From Pedobacter sp. B4-66 (GTDB lineage: Bacteria > Bacteroidota > Bacteroidia > Sphingobacteriales > Sphingobacteriaceae), in NCBI RefSeq assembly GCF_018492665.1, contig NZ_JAFVME010000009.1:62001-126000 (forward strand): a stretch of 64,000 nucleotides of DNA, read 5' to 3'. The notes below the pieces were generated by a model. That model had not been told where the DNA came from, did not search any database, and saw only the letters and a program-made list of their open reading frames with translations. Shown here piece by piece: positions 34,330-43,710 of this stretch (position 1 is its first letter; each line of letters starts with the position of its first letter). The position numbers and the translations under genes are program-made.

Positions 34330-37086
34330 TTAGTGAACGAAATCAAGCCACAATGTTCCTTTAATCAATTCTCCATTGGCCTGATGTTTCTTGCTTTGAG
34401 GCCCCATCACTTCCGCAGCTTGAAATTTAGTACCTATAGGACTAATTGTATTTAAGAATCCTATGCTTCCTTCAGGAAAAGCAGGCTCAACATTATTATT
34501 TTTAAGTGCATCTTTCTCCCTTGTCGGATGTAGCATTTGCAAATACATATTTTTATCAGTTGTGTAAACAGTAAATGGTGATTCTTTGTTCTCTATCACC
34601 ACCCAATTCACCTCTGCATGGTAACCTTTAAACTCTGGATAGCCAAAAGTCTCACCAGTAATTGCATTGTTATATGCTTTATGCCAAACGCCAAATTGCT
34701 GCCCCTTTAACCTATTTTTCCAGACTTTATAGGGTCCTCTGCCTAGCCATTTCATTCCAGTAATCTTCTCTTCGGGGTAATTAAAAGTGATACCCGTAAA
34801 ATCAACTTCTCCGGTCTGACTATAGCTATAATCAAGTCTGACTGGGAGCTCCGAATTGAATGTCCACTTGGCCGTAAGAGCGCCTTCACCTTCATATACG
34901 GCCTCCACAATTACATCGCCATTAGATTTCTTGTGACTGAAACTTTTTAATGATGTATTTACCCCGGCTAGAACCGGTCCGCCAGATAAAGATATAGTCT
35001 TATCGTTTGTAATCACTTTTTGAATATAACCCGTACGCTTGTCGAAATAGAAACTTTTATGCATTGATTTAATTACCAATTGATCAGTTGTTTCTGAAGT
35101 AGAATAGGGGAAATTTTTGCCATAGAATAAGCTATTCTTAGCATGTTCAGCTGGCGAAGTGATAGACCAACTCCAGGTAAATATTTCATTCTTATCTGGG
35201 CCATATGCAGTAAGATAAAGCGCATCATTCTTTGACCAAGTTGGAGGTAAAGCTAAGTTTAGTGTGCCCTTTTCACCTGGTTTAAGATTAAGAGCCCTTG
35301 GTATACCTGATGCTTTTACAATTGCAGATCTATCTTTATTATTTGCCAATGGAAATTTAACTAACTTCCACTTGAATGTACATTGGTTTAGATTGGTAAA
35401 GGAATAGCTATTTTCAACAGGTATTTTTCCGTTAAAGCTCTTATCAATAGGTTTAGGATCTATGTATACTGGCGACCAAATTTCTTTAATGGTATAAAAG
35501 CTGGCCTCCTTTTCCCGATGTGGACCAACAATGCCATCAGCTCCATGATTCCCATCAGAATCATACACCCCATTTTTATCGGTACGAATAACAGCTTCAT
35601 CTAAAAATGCCCAGATAAAGCCACCTGCATTGTGGGGATGTTTCATCATCATGCTCCAAAAATCATCAAGTGCAGCCCCTGCCCCACCGTCATAAAGCCC
35701 ATGCATAAACTCTGTAGGAAAGAAAACGTCTTCCTCGGTAGCTACCGATTTAACTATATAATCGTAATCAGGATAGTGCTTGGTATTGGTACCATTAAAC
35801 TTTTCCCAGGGATGTATAACAGTACGTTTTTGAGGATCGTATAAAGCATAATCATTATCTAAGCCTCTGTTCCAGCCACCCTCGTTACCATTGTCCCACA
35901 TCACAACGGAAGGATGATTTACATCACGTATCACTAATTCCTTAACCAATTTACGACCAACCACGGTATCATATTTTGCCTGCCAACCAGTTAATTCATC
36001 TAAAACATATAAACCTAAGGAATCACATACATTCAGAAAATCAGCATCTGGTGGATAATGCGACATACGTACCGCATTCATGTTCATCTGCTTCATCAGC
36101 TGAACATCTAATAAGTGAATATCATTACTCAGCGTACGTCCTGTTTCAGGCCAAAAGCTATGACGATTACTTCCCTTCATCACTATCTTTGCTCCATTTA
36201 CATAAAACCCATCGTTTCTTCTTAACTCAACGGTGCGGAAGCCAAACTTCTGTTTAACCTGATGAATGATGCCTTCTTTATTTTTTATACTAACAACTAC
36301 CTGATATAAGTTTGGAAATTCGGCACTCCATAACAACGGGTTAGCAAGGTTAGTTTTTAGCTCTAAATGTTCTGCCGCTGTATTTGCTTTAATAGTAAAA
36401 GGTTTACCTACATTTTCTCCATTTATCTTTTGTACCTGACCTTGGATAACTTCATCACCTTTTAAGTTCTGAGTATAAACCTCTGCCAGAAAAGAACCGT
36501 CTGCTTTAGCGTCTATAGCCATTCTATCAATAAAGGTTTCAGGAACTATCTCCAAATAAACCGGTCTGAAAATACCCCCGAATATCCAGAAGTCGCTTTT
36601 ACGCTCTGCATTGTTAACGGAACCATTTTCTGAGTTTTTGCTAACCGTAACCTCTAACAGATTTTTTCCATTGGATTTAATTAAAGCAGTAATATCATAT
36701 TTAAAACGATAAAAACCACCTTGATGTATTGGACCGGCTTGTTGACCATTAACCATCACTTTAGTATCGGTCATAACTCCCTCAAAAATGATCAATACTT
36801 TTTTAGCCTTTACATTATCTAATAAAAATTCATGTTTATAAATACCTTGCTCATTGGCTTTTACTTTATCGTGGCCATAATTATAGGCGCCAAAACCTTG
36901 TAATTCCCAATTCGAGGGAACTGCTATTTTTGTCCAGTTGCCACTTTTTCTTCCTTCTGTACAATAAAAATCCCACTGTACAGTATGGTCCTTATCTGTT
37001 CCTGACAAATATTTAGTAATGGTTCTCTGCGAGAATGCATTAAAACAAACAACCAAGAACAATAACTGAAGGGATACTCTTTTCAT
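34330..37086 (-). CDS. GH2-family beta-galactosidase-like secreted enzyme
   Basis: About 918 aa from MKRVSLQLLFLVVC (37086); an ATG three codons earlier is also possible. A signal peptide is followed by the GH2 order: jelly-roll (WTKIAVPSNWELQGFGAYNYG), immunoglobulin-like domain, TIM barrel with GSNRHSFWPETGRTLS, and beta-galactosidase-type C-terminal domains. The acid/base is N404-E405 in WDNGNEGGWNRG and the probable nucleophile E462 in PTEFMHG, counted from 37095. Both are present, so the enzyme should be active, most likely a beta-galactosidase or related enzyme on plant glycans. It lies downstream of the GH106-like gene on the same strand with a gap of about 100 bases. Confidence 0.87.
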   Translation of the reverse strand: MKRVSLQLLFLVVCFNAFSQRTITKYLSGTDKDHTVQWDFYCTEGRKSGNWTKIAVPSNWELQGFGAYNYGHDKVKANEQGIYKHEFLLDNVKAKKVLIIFEGVMTDTKVMVNGQQAGPIHQGGFYRFKYDITALIKSNGKNLLEVTVSKNSENGSVNNAERKSDFWIFGGIFRPVYLEIVPETFIDRMAIDAKADGSFLAEVYTQNLKGDEVIQGQVQKINGENVGKPFTIKANTAAEHLELKTNLANPLLWSAEFPNLYQVVVSIKNKEGIIHQVKQKFGFRTVELRRNDGFYVNGAKIVMKGSNRHSFWPETGRTLSNDIHLLDVQLMKQMNMNAVRMSHYPPDADFLNVCDSLGLYVLDELTGWQAKYDTVVGRKLVKELVIRDVNHPSVVMWDNGNEGGWNRGLDNDYALYDPQKRTVIHPWEKFNGTNTKHYPDYDYIVKSVATEEDVFFPTEFMHGLYDGGAGAALDDFWSMMMKHPHNAGGFIWAFLDEAVIRTDKNGVYDSDGNHGADGIVGPHREKEASFYTIKEIWSPVYIDPKPIDKSFNGKIPVENSYSFTNLNQCTFKWKLVKFPLANNKDRSAIVKASGIPRALNLKPGEKGTLNLALPPTWSKNDALYLTAYGPDKNEIFTWSWSITSPAEHAKNSLFYGKNFPYSTSETTDQLVIKSMHKSFYFDKRTGYIQKVITNDKTISLSGGPVLAGVNTSLKSFSHKKSNGDVIVEAVYEGEGALTAKWTFNSELPVRLDYSYSQTGEVDFTGITFNYPEEKITGMKWLGRGPYKVWKNRLKGQQFGVWHKAYNNAITGETFGYPEFKGYHAEVNWVVIENKESPFTVYTTDKNMYLQMLHPTREKDALKNNNVEPAFPEGSIGFLNTISPIGTKFQAAEVMGPQSKKHQANGELIKGTLWLDFVH

Positions 37087-37191
37087 AAACAACATATTAA
37101 CAGAGGGATAGTTCTTAAAGGAAAATTAATTCTTATAAATATTGGCAGAATAATCTGATGATGGAAATTTGATTTTAATATATCATTAATG

Positions 37192-39447
37192 TTACTTCTT
37201 TTCTAGTATAAAAACACTCTTTACCGCTTGTAGTGACAAGGATAACTCTGTATAATCTAACCCCTTATGTTTGATATGAGCAACTGCTGTAGCGCTCATT
37301 TTTTTACCGGTATAAGGATCCCATATCTCTGGAACAATTTTACCTCTTAATGTTACCTTAGTATTTATAACCTCGTCAGAAGAGTTTGCAAAATAATAGA
37401 TATTCCTATGATCTTTAACCTTGTGAAGGTAAGACAGCGCTCCATTACCATTATTTGGCTGGAGGTTATTTTCCCATTTTACGTCTGGAGCAATACCCAT
37501 TTCCGCAAAAGCATCTGAGATATTTTTATCATTTATTTCAGGAATAAACAAGGCCATTCCACGCTTTGGATTGGTTTGAATATTTGGGTTACCTGTTTTT
37601 TTATAATCAGACCCGAATACTTCCCTCACCATTTTCACTACTAACGAATCCATACCAAACTCTGCAGATTTACTTGGCAGAATACCTGTAGCAATTATCT
37701 TTCCTCCCTGATCGTAAAATTCCTTTATTTTCTTTAGTGCATAATAAGAAGTTACTTTGCCTGAGGGTAATATGATAACACTATATTTTTGTTGATTAAC
37801 TTTATTGTTCAACTCGATTTTATCACCTTTAATCTGATATTGATTACCAGCAAATAGTTCAGGATGAATAAAAGTAAAATCACGATGAACCTGATTGGTC
37901 AGTATATCGCTTAGGTTTAGATAGTCTGTTTTCGGTGGTGCAAATTTCCCCCAGCCTGGATTGTCCTTTGCCTGAAAATGATAAAACCCCTCCAAAGCGG
38001 CTATAGGATAGATAATCCCAATCTCTGAAACATCCTGCCCACCACGCAATAAAGTACCTGTTCTTGCTGCAAAATCATTATAATCCTTAAGTCCCGGAGC
38101 TATTTTAGTGCTATAAGGTGAAATTAGCGGTGGTATTCGAACAGACTGAGGCTTTACATCATACCACATTCCATGAGGAATGAGTGTATTGACACCCCTT
38201 ACAAAGATTTCCATCGCAGTGCGATACATCATTTTCAGATCAAACTTATCTTCCAAAAAGGCTCCGTAGATCTCTGCGGCTACTTCTGGTCTGTCATAGG
38301 CCGCGGCCGCTGAGCTAACCAATTTATACCCAGCCCTTCCGTGCCCCTGATAAAAGATGGCATCCATAGTAGGAATATGATTGTATCTATAGAATTTAAA
38401 AATGTCTAAATTCATATCTACCGGCTGAATTTCGTAGTTACCGGGAGGATGCCCCGAGGTTTTTAAGCCATGTTTATTTGCCCATTCACCTATAATCTTA
38501 GGAAAGCCTTCAGCCAGTAATTCTGCACGTGTATTGAATAAAGCTATTCGTGCAGCTTCTGTTTCTGGTCCAATATCCTCCCATAAAGCCGGATAAAACA
38601 CTGAGGGGTCTTGGCCATATATTTCTTGAAATTTCTTATTGAAGCCCAAGGTCCAGGCACGTTCTATAGTAACATAACCAACATCATCATAGAAGGTTTG
38701 CTGAATTACATTGCCGAAATAATTATTGAATCTGCCAGCATACTGATCATAAGTTAAGTTCACAAATTTATGGACAGCATCAGGATCCATGTAGTCAACA
38801 ATCTTATCTACATTTAATTTACAGGTAAAAAACATAATCTTCCAACTACCTTCAGGTACATTCCAAGTCAGTTTATCTTCTTTTACCATTGCAGAGAGGT
38901 TTATTCTTTCCTTGCTTCGCACATTCATGGCTACTGTAGCCATTGCAACTCCCTTTGGTAATGAAAGTACTATTTGCGTGGAGCCTGTTATTGTGGTATC
39001 TGTTTTTTCAAGTATTTTACGCGTTGCTTCTGGGTATTTTTGTTGCAATGCTCCACCTGCAGAGCCACTCGGAAAATCTACATCATCATAAAGAATAACC
39101 TTAATGCCATTAAATTTTGCGGCCTTTAATATATCCTGATAACGACTAAAATACTCTTCAGTCAGGTATGTAGGGCTCATCCCCGGAGAAGGTAGTCCAG
39201 TAGGGTGTTGTGCCCCTTCAGTTACTGGCAAAACAGCTACACCGCCAAATCCGCTTTTTGCTGCATCAGCAACCTGACGGTTAATTTCTTGTGTAGTCAA
39301 CTGACCGTTTAAATGCCAGAATGGCATAGGTTTATGAAGAGTAGATGGATTTTTGAATTCATTCCATAAATTGTTTCGCTGGGCAAGGGACGTTAACCCG
39401 ATAGCACAACTGCAAAGTACTGTTAATACAAATTTGGCTTTATACAT
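37192..39447 (-). CDS. GH106-like glycosyl hydrolase (alpha-L-rhamnosidase group), short form
   Basis: A 751-aa protein with a signal peptide (1-22). The opening PFWHLNGQLTTQEINRQVADA followed by GFGGVAVLPVTEG and VILYDDVDFPSGSAGG is the hallmark of the GH106-related 'glycosyl hydrolase' group, which contains alpha-L-rhamnosidases. Later barrel strands carry QTFYDDVGYV, RPEVAAEIYGAF and RGVNTLIPHGMWYD. Characterised GH106 enzymes are about 1000-1150 aa with extra beta domains at the C-terminus; this one ends earlier with a short beta-sandwich, so it may have another specificity. Rhamnose release from arabinogalactan or pectin would fit the neighbours. Confidence 0.7.
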   Translation of the reverse strand: MYKAKFVLTVLCSCAIGLTSLAQRNNLWNEFKNPSTLHKPMPFWHLNGQLTTQEINRQVADAAKSGFGGVAVLPVTEGAQHPTGLPSPGMSPTYLTEEYFSRYQDILKAAKFNGIKVILYDDVDFPSGSAGGALQQKYPEATRKILEKTDTTITGSTQIVLSLPKGVAMATVAMNVRSKERINLSAMVKEDKLTWNVPEGSWKIMFFTCKLNVDKIVDYMDPDAVHKFVNLTYDQYAGRFNNYFGNVIQQTFYDDVGYVTIERAWTLGFNKKFQEIYGQDPSVFYPALWEDIGPETEAARIALFNTRAELLAEGFPKIIGEWANKHGLKTSGHPPGNYEIQPVDMNLDIFKFYRYNHIPTMDAIFYQGHGRAGYKLVSSAAAAYDRPEVAAEIYGAFLEDKFDLKMMYRTAMEIFVRGVNTLIPHGMWYDVKPQSVRIPPLISPYSTKIAPGLKDYNDFAARTGTLLRGGQDVSEIGIIYPIAALEGFYHFQAKDNPGWGKFAPPKTDYLNLSDILTNQVHRDFTFIHPELFAGNQYQIKGDKIELNNKVNQQKYSVIILPSGKVTSYYALKKIKEFYDQGGKIIATGILPSKSAEFGMDSLVVKMVREVFGSDYKKTGNPNIQTNPKRGMALFIPEINDKNISDAFAEMGIAPDVKWENNLQPNNGNGALSYLHKVKDHRNIYYFANSSDEVINTKVTLRGKIVPEIWDPYTGKKMSATAVAHIKHKGLDYTELSLSLQAVKSVFILEKK

Positions 39448-39540
39448 TTAAGGGCTAATATTCGGTTTCGTATTTGTAAAACAAATATATCGATTCCATA
39501 TCCCCCACTGTCACGAACCATCCTGTACATGGATGCTCAC

Positions 39541-39573
39541 AAAAAAAGGGATTTCAGTTATACTGAATCCCTC
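39541..39573 (-). terminator. Rho-independent terminator of the CDGSH gene
   Basis: Read on the minus strand: AGGGATTCAGT, ATA, ACTGAAATCCCT (one bulged base), followed by seven U. It starts about 23 bases after the stop codon of the CDGSH gene, and on that strand only is it followed by a U-tract. Confidence 0.8.
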
Positions 39574-39595
39574 TTATTATACTTTAATTAGTTGA

Positions 39596-39820
39596 TTAAA
39601 CCTTTTTAGGAGGAAGATCAAAAGCAACGGCCTCATGTTCAAAATGGCCATTATGTGAACCATCGCAAAACGGTTTATTTTTTGAAAGCCCGCAGCGACA
39701 AATTGATAATGTAGTTCTACCTTGTAATCCGTACACTTCACCATTTCTGTCGACGATCTCAAAATCGCCTTCTATCTTCACCGACCCGTTATTATTAATT
39801 GTAAGTTTCGTCTTTGTCAT
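39596..39820 (-). CDS. CDGSH-type iron-sulfur domain protein
   Basis: A 74-aa soluble protein. C41, C43, C52 and H56 (CRCGLSKNKPFCDGSH) are the complete three-Cys one-His ligand set of a 2Fe-2S CDGSH cluster, a labile redox-active cluster found in mitoNEET-like proteins. The N-terminal strands (TKTKLTINNNGSVKIEGDF) match the bacterial stand-alone form. Role is probably iron-sulfur or electron transfer; no partner gene is evident. It is monocistronic, with its own terminator just downstream. Confidence 0.93.
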   Translation of the reverse strand: MTKTKLTINNNGSVKIEGDFEIVDRNGEVYGLQGRTTLSICRCGLSKNKPFCDGSHNGHFEHEAVAFDLPPKKV

Positions 39821-39898
39821 GTATTCTTAATTTTGGTCAAAGCTAAAACAAAGTAGATAGACAAGGAAAGATCATTTCAATTTAGAAACGTTCTCTGC

Positions 39899-40399
39899 TT
39901 AATCCATGGCAGGCATACCCATTTCAGCCCACTCTTCTTTAGAAGGACCATACAAACCCGGAACAGGCAATCCAAGCATACGCATTATCACCGTCATTTG
40001 ACCACGGTGATGGCTCTGATGGGCAACCAGTATCCTTAATATTTTACCTTTCTCCCAGGAATCGCCATACATTGGCACCTTTTCCACTAAAGATGAATCT
40101 GTCCATCTTAATTGAACTGCCCTGCTAAGCAATATGCTGTAATTACTATAAGCCTCTACCAAGGCTTCCATACTCTCTGGTGCTTGTTCATGTTCTAAAG
40201 CATCCTGATCCAGTAAACCAGCACGAGTTCCCATCTCTGTGATCGTTTGAGTTAGATGCCAGGCAAGCCTTTGTAAAGAACGTACATTCTCATGAATTCT
40301 CTCTTTACTAGTTTCTGATGTAATCAAGGAAAAAATCTTAATTGTGGCTTCAGATTCATATTTCCAATCGGCTAAAAAATCATTAATACTACGGTACAT
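39899..40399 (-). CDS. DinB-superfamily protein
   Basis: A 166-aa four-helix bundle protein. H48 (LAWHLTQ) and the H127/H131 pair in LVAHQSHHRGQMTV are the three metal-ligand histidines of DinB/YfiT proteins, and all are present. Members are thiol-dependent metalloenzymes such as bacillithiol transferases, or act in stress detoxification; this protein's reaction is not known. No signal peptide, so cytoplasmic. It is followed on the same strand by the CDGSH gene, 78 bases downstream, which may or may not share its transcript. Confidence 0.9.
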   Translation of the reverse strand: MYRSINDFLADWKYESEATIKIFSLITSETSKERIHENVRSLQRLAWHLTQTITEMGTRAGLLDQDALEHEQAPESMEALVEAYSNYSILLSRAVQLRWTDSSLVEKVPMYGDSWEKGKILRILVAHQSHHRGQMTVIMRMLGLPVPGLYGPSKEEWAEMGMPAMD

Positions 40400-40449
40400 T
40401 TAACTTTATCTTATTGTTCTAAATTACTATTCTCATCAAATTCTACTGA

Positions 40450-40623
40450 GAAAACGAATATAGTAAATCTAAATACCTCTCATCCCTATTATTTCTGATA
40501 CACGCGTACACTTACCGCGCTATCAAAGACGACTCTGGCGAAATAAAATGCATACTCCATTCAGCAAAAGATGTTACTGAAAAAATCCAAAAGTTGAAGG
40601 CAGTATGCATAAAGCAAACGTAA
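40450..40623 (+). pseudogene. Remnant of a PAS/PAC-domain gene
   Basis: On the plus strand, an open frame with no ATG runs from 40450 to TAA at 40621-40623. Its end reads YRAIKDDSGEIKCILHSAKD followed by VTEKIQKLK. This is the typical end of a PAS domain with its PAC extension (the 'DDxGEIKYILHSxxDVTE' segment found in Bacteroidota sensor kinases). The rest of the PAS domain and any kinase are missing, and the segment lies alone in a 230-base gap. It is most likely the tail of a gene that has been deleted. Confidence 0.5.
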
Positions 40624-40630
40624 GTAGTTG

Positions 40631-43021
40631 TTAAATCCCCTGTTTCACCCTACTAGTTTCACTATCATCCGTATTTCTAGCAGCTTTATTTCCTTTACCA
40701 TTTCCAAAACGGTAAAGAATAGTGATTCTTGCTTTTCTATTGTCGTTATATTGTGTACTAAACTGATTGACTCCATTAACAATGCCTTTATATTTTTGCT
40801 GACTTGTTTTAAAAACATCCGATACATTAACTACAAGGGTTAATTTCCTGTCCATTACCATTGCCCTAAAACTTAAATCGGCAGCATAGTAGGCCTCACT
40901 GATCAAGCGATTATATACCTCAGGAAACTGATACCAAAAAGTAGCATTAGCCATTAACGTTTTCTTGGCATTTAAAGTAAAAGTATTATTGGTAGAAACA
41001 TATCCACTCAATTGCTTTAAGGTTCCTTCAGCAATTGCCCCATTTGATTTAGACCTGTTTAAATAAATATTAAACTGATTGTTATTCTCCCACCAGCTCA
41101 CTTTATTGAATGTGATAGTTTCACTCAAGCCTATGGCAACAGAATTAGCATAATTCCGTATTACCTGAGATTGAATGTTGTTTTCTGTATCAAAAAAGTC
41201 AAGTGAACTAAATCCATTAGAAACAAAATTAGAGTAAACAGAGGTACTCAACCAATCTTTATAATTGTAATTCAACTCAAAGTTGTTACTAAAGGATGGC
41301 TCCAGATAAGGATTTCCCTCTTCGTAGACATTAATAGCACTATATAACCGAGCTGGATTAAGTAAACTGTAATCAGGGCGATTAATTCTTCTACCATATG
41401 TAAAAGATAAAATATTGTTTTCATTCAAAGTGCGCTGCAGGTAAAAAGTAGGGAACAACTCGAAGTAATTATTTTTTGCTGCCTCTGTTTGCACCGAAGA
41501 ATTGCCTCTAGTTTGAGTAGTTTCTAATCTTAAACCTAATTTTACGCTCCACTTACTGAATTCCTTATCTGCACTGGCATATAAAGACTGTGTGTTTTCT
41601 GAATAATCAAATACATTGTTATTAAGAGTACCTATGCTAAATGTTTTCTCATACATCAAATTGTTTTTACTTTTAATAGTGGAAAGTTTAGCCCCAAGTT
41701 CCAGATTGGCAAATTTATACGGCAAAGTTAAATCCAGCTTATTTGTAAATATATCTATATACTCATTTTCTGACAATCCAACCGGCTTATAGCTATTCAA
41801 CAATTCATGCTGATCATTATAGCTACTACTTTGAAACCGGTTATCATCGTCCATTCCATATCTAAAATAGTTAGAAGCAAATTCTATCTTTTTACCAGAT
41901 GTATCAATTTTATGGTCTAAATAAATTTCAACATTCCTAAGGGTGTACTCCAATTTATCTTTGCCAATATTAAGCAAAGTAGAGTCTAAACGACGACCAG
42001 TTTGGGTATAAAACCTCCCGTTTTCATGCAAATCAATCTTATAATCACGTACCCCCTGCATGTATTTAACCCCCACAGTTGTTTTTTCACTTAAATCATA
42101 ATCTACCCGTACATCCCCTCTCATTCCTTTCCATTTCATTAGGCTTGTCGACTGTCTCTCCCATAAATTCTTTGGTGTAGAGAACTCAGTAGTTGCGTTT
42201 AAAGACGATTCAGAATAAACCCCAGTCAGGTTGATGCTAATATGAAGCTTGTCAAGGTTGTAATTAAAAACCCCTGTTAATCCAACCAAGTATCGGCTGG
42301 ATAAAACAACACCGGTGTTAATTAAACCATTAAAGCCTTGTGATAGATTCTTCTTTAAAACAATATTAATTAGGCCAGAGTTTCCGTCTGCTTCATAACG
42401 TGCGGAAGGATTAGTAATTATTTCAATTCTTTTAATATTGGCAGACGGAATGGACTTCACATAGTTAATCAAATCGACACCTGAAAGCTGCAAAAGCCTA
42501 TCATTTACCATGATTTTAACATTATTTTTTCCAACAATATTAACCCCTTCATCATTTACACGAACACCAGGTGCTTTACTTAATGCATCCACCCCATCTC
42601 CGCCGATAGCCGACAAGCTATTTTCTACGTTAAACAAAATCCGGTCTGTTTTACGTTCTATAAGTGGAGCCTTAGAATAGATACTTACTTGCTTTAACTG
42701 TTTACCCTCATTAGTTAACCTAATAAGCAAAGCCGTATCTTGATTTAGGGCATCAGATAAATCTATAGATGTAGATTCAAAACCAATGGCGCTAATGATT
42801 AGCTCACGTTGTAATGCTTGCTTTGCGTTAATTAAAAAAAGACCAGTACTATCTGTAATGCTAGTCTGCAAAATGGATTTGTCTGATTTCTGCTGAAGAA
42901 CGATGCTGGCAGAAACTACCGGTTGGCTGTTTTCATCGATTACTTTTCCTTTTACCAAATGTTGTCCGGACGAAGTTAATACTGTTAAAATTAAGAGGAT
43001 GGTAAATAGATTTCTTTTCAA
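40631..43021 (-). CDS. TonB-dependent-receptor-like outer-membrane protein with CarboxypepD_reg-like domain
   Basis: A 796-aa outer-membrane protein: signal peptide (1-19), a regulatory-like beta-sandwich (about 22-105: VKGKVIDENSQPVVSASIVL), plug (about 130-220: VDALSKAPGVRV, IMVNDRLLQLSG, IEIITNPSARYEADG) and a long barrel (YRFGNGKGN near the end). It shares plug signatures with the 8991 protein and is its longer paralogue. No SusD gene or regulator adjoins. The substrate is unknown. A 7-base inverted repeat (43023-43029/43039-43045, 9-base loop) begins 2 bases before its start codon and could shape the mRNA leader. Confidence 0.87.
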   Translation of the reverse strand: MKRNLFTILLILTVLTSSGQHLVKGKVIDENSQPVVSASIVLQQKSDKSILQTSITDSTGLFLINAKQALQRELIISAIGFESTSIDLSDALNQDTALLIRLTNEGKQLKQVSIYSKAPLIERKTDRILFNVENSLSAIGGDGVDALSKAPGVRVNDEGVNIVGKNNVKIMVNDRLLQLSGVDLINYVKSIPSANIKRIEIITNPSARYEADGNSGLINIVLKKNLSQGFNGLINTGVVLSSRYLVGLTGVFNYNLDKLHISINLTGVYSESSLNATTEFSTPKNLWERQSTSLMKWKGMRGDVRVDYDLSEKTTVGVKYMQGVRDYKIDLHENGRFYTQTGRRLDSTLLNIGKDKLEYTLRNVEIYLDHKIDTSGKKIEFASNYFRYGMDDDNRFQSSSYNDQHELLNSYKPVGLSENEYIDIFTNKLDLTLPYKFANLELGAKLSTIKSKNNLMYEKTFSIGTLNNNVFDYSENTQSLYASADKEFSKWSVKLGLRLETTQTRGNSSVQTEAAKNNYFELFPTFYLQRTLNENNILSFTYGRRINRPDYSLLNPARLYSAINVYEEGNPYLEPSFSNNFELNYNYKDWLSTSVYSNFVSNGFSSLDFFDTENNIQSQVIRNYANSVAIGLSETITFNKVSWWENNNQFNIYLNRSKSNGAIAEGTLKQLSGYVSTNNTFTLNAKKTLMANATFWYQFPEVYNRLISEAYYAADLSFRAMVMDRKLTLVVNVSDVFKTSQQKYKGIVNGVNQFSTQYNDNRKARITILYRFGNGKGNKAARNTDDSETSRVKQGI

Positions 43022-43221
43022 TTGAGTAAGTTTTAGTTTTACTCATGATGATCAATACACAGCTATTCCATAACACCATATCAATATTTAATCTTTATTC
43101 ATCCTACTTTATACAAAATTGCTATATTGTTACACTGAAAGGGATAAGATGTTCTTCATAATCATGTGCAGTGCAAGTTTTGTTCATGAAGGATCATTAT
43201 AAAACAGTCCTTAATAGATAT

Positions 43222-43680
43222 ATGTTAATAATCAATAACTTCGAAGAGTATCAATCGCATTTAGGTAAAGAATTAGGCGTTTCTAATTGGCATAAAATAG
43301 ATCAACAACAGATTAATAAATTCGCTGATGCGACATTGGATCATCAATGGATTCATGTAGATGAAGAAAAAGCTAAAAGTGAAGGACCTTTTAAAACGAC
43401 TATTGCACATGGGTATTTAACCTTATCACTAATTCCATATTTATGGAAGCAAATTGCAGATGTTCGAAACATTAAAATGGAAATAAACTATGGCATAGAG
43501 AATTTCAAATTTGGTCAGGCAGTACTGGTAGACAGTGAGGTTCAACTAAAAGCCAAGCTTAATTCTATAGCAAATTTAAGGGGAGTTACAAAAGTTACTA
43601 TTGAGGCTACCCTTGTTATTAAAGACCAGCCAAAACCGGCTTACACTGGCAATGTAGTGTTCCTATATCATTTTATCTAA
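43222..43680 (+). CDS. MaoC-family (R)-specific enoyl-CoA hydratase
   Basis: About 152 aa from MLIINNFEEYQSHLG (43222), the normal start of this family; the frame is open further upstream, with an ATG at 43171, but those residues are unlike the family. It adopts the single hot-dog fold. The hydratase dyad D40 and H45 (DHQWIHVD) is present, with the following GPFKTTIAHGYLTLSL that lines the site. It should hydrate short trans-2-enoyl-CoA to (R)-3-hydroxyacyl-CoA, linking beta-oxidation to other pathways. It stands alone, convergent with the PorP/SprF gene. Confidence 0.9.
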   Translation: MLIINNFEEYQSHLGKELGVSNWHKIDQQQINKFADATLDHQWIHVDEEKAKSEGPFKTTIAHGYLTLSLIPYLWKQIADVRNIKMEINYGIENFKFGQAVLVDSEVQLKAKLNSIANLRGVTKVTIEATLVIKDQPKPAYTGNVVFLYHFI

Positions 43681-43710
43681 CAACAAGATTCTAAACCCGA
43701 TATAGAAGGT

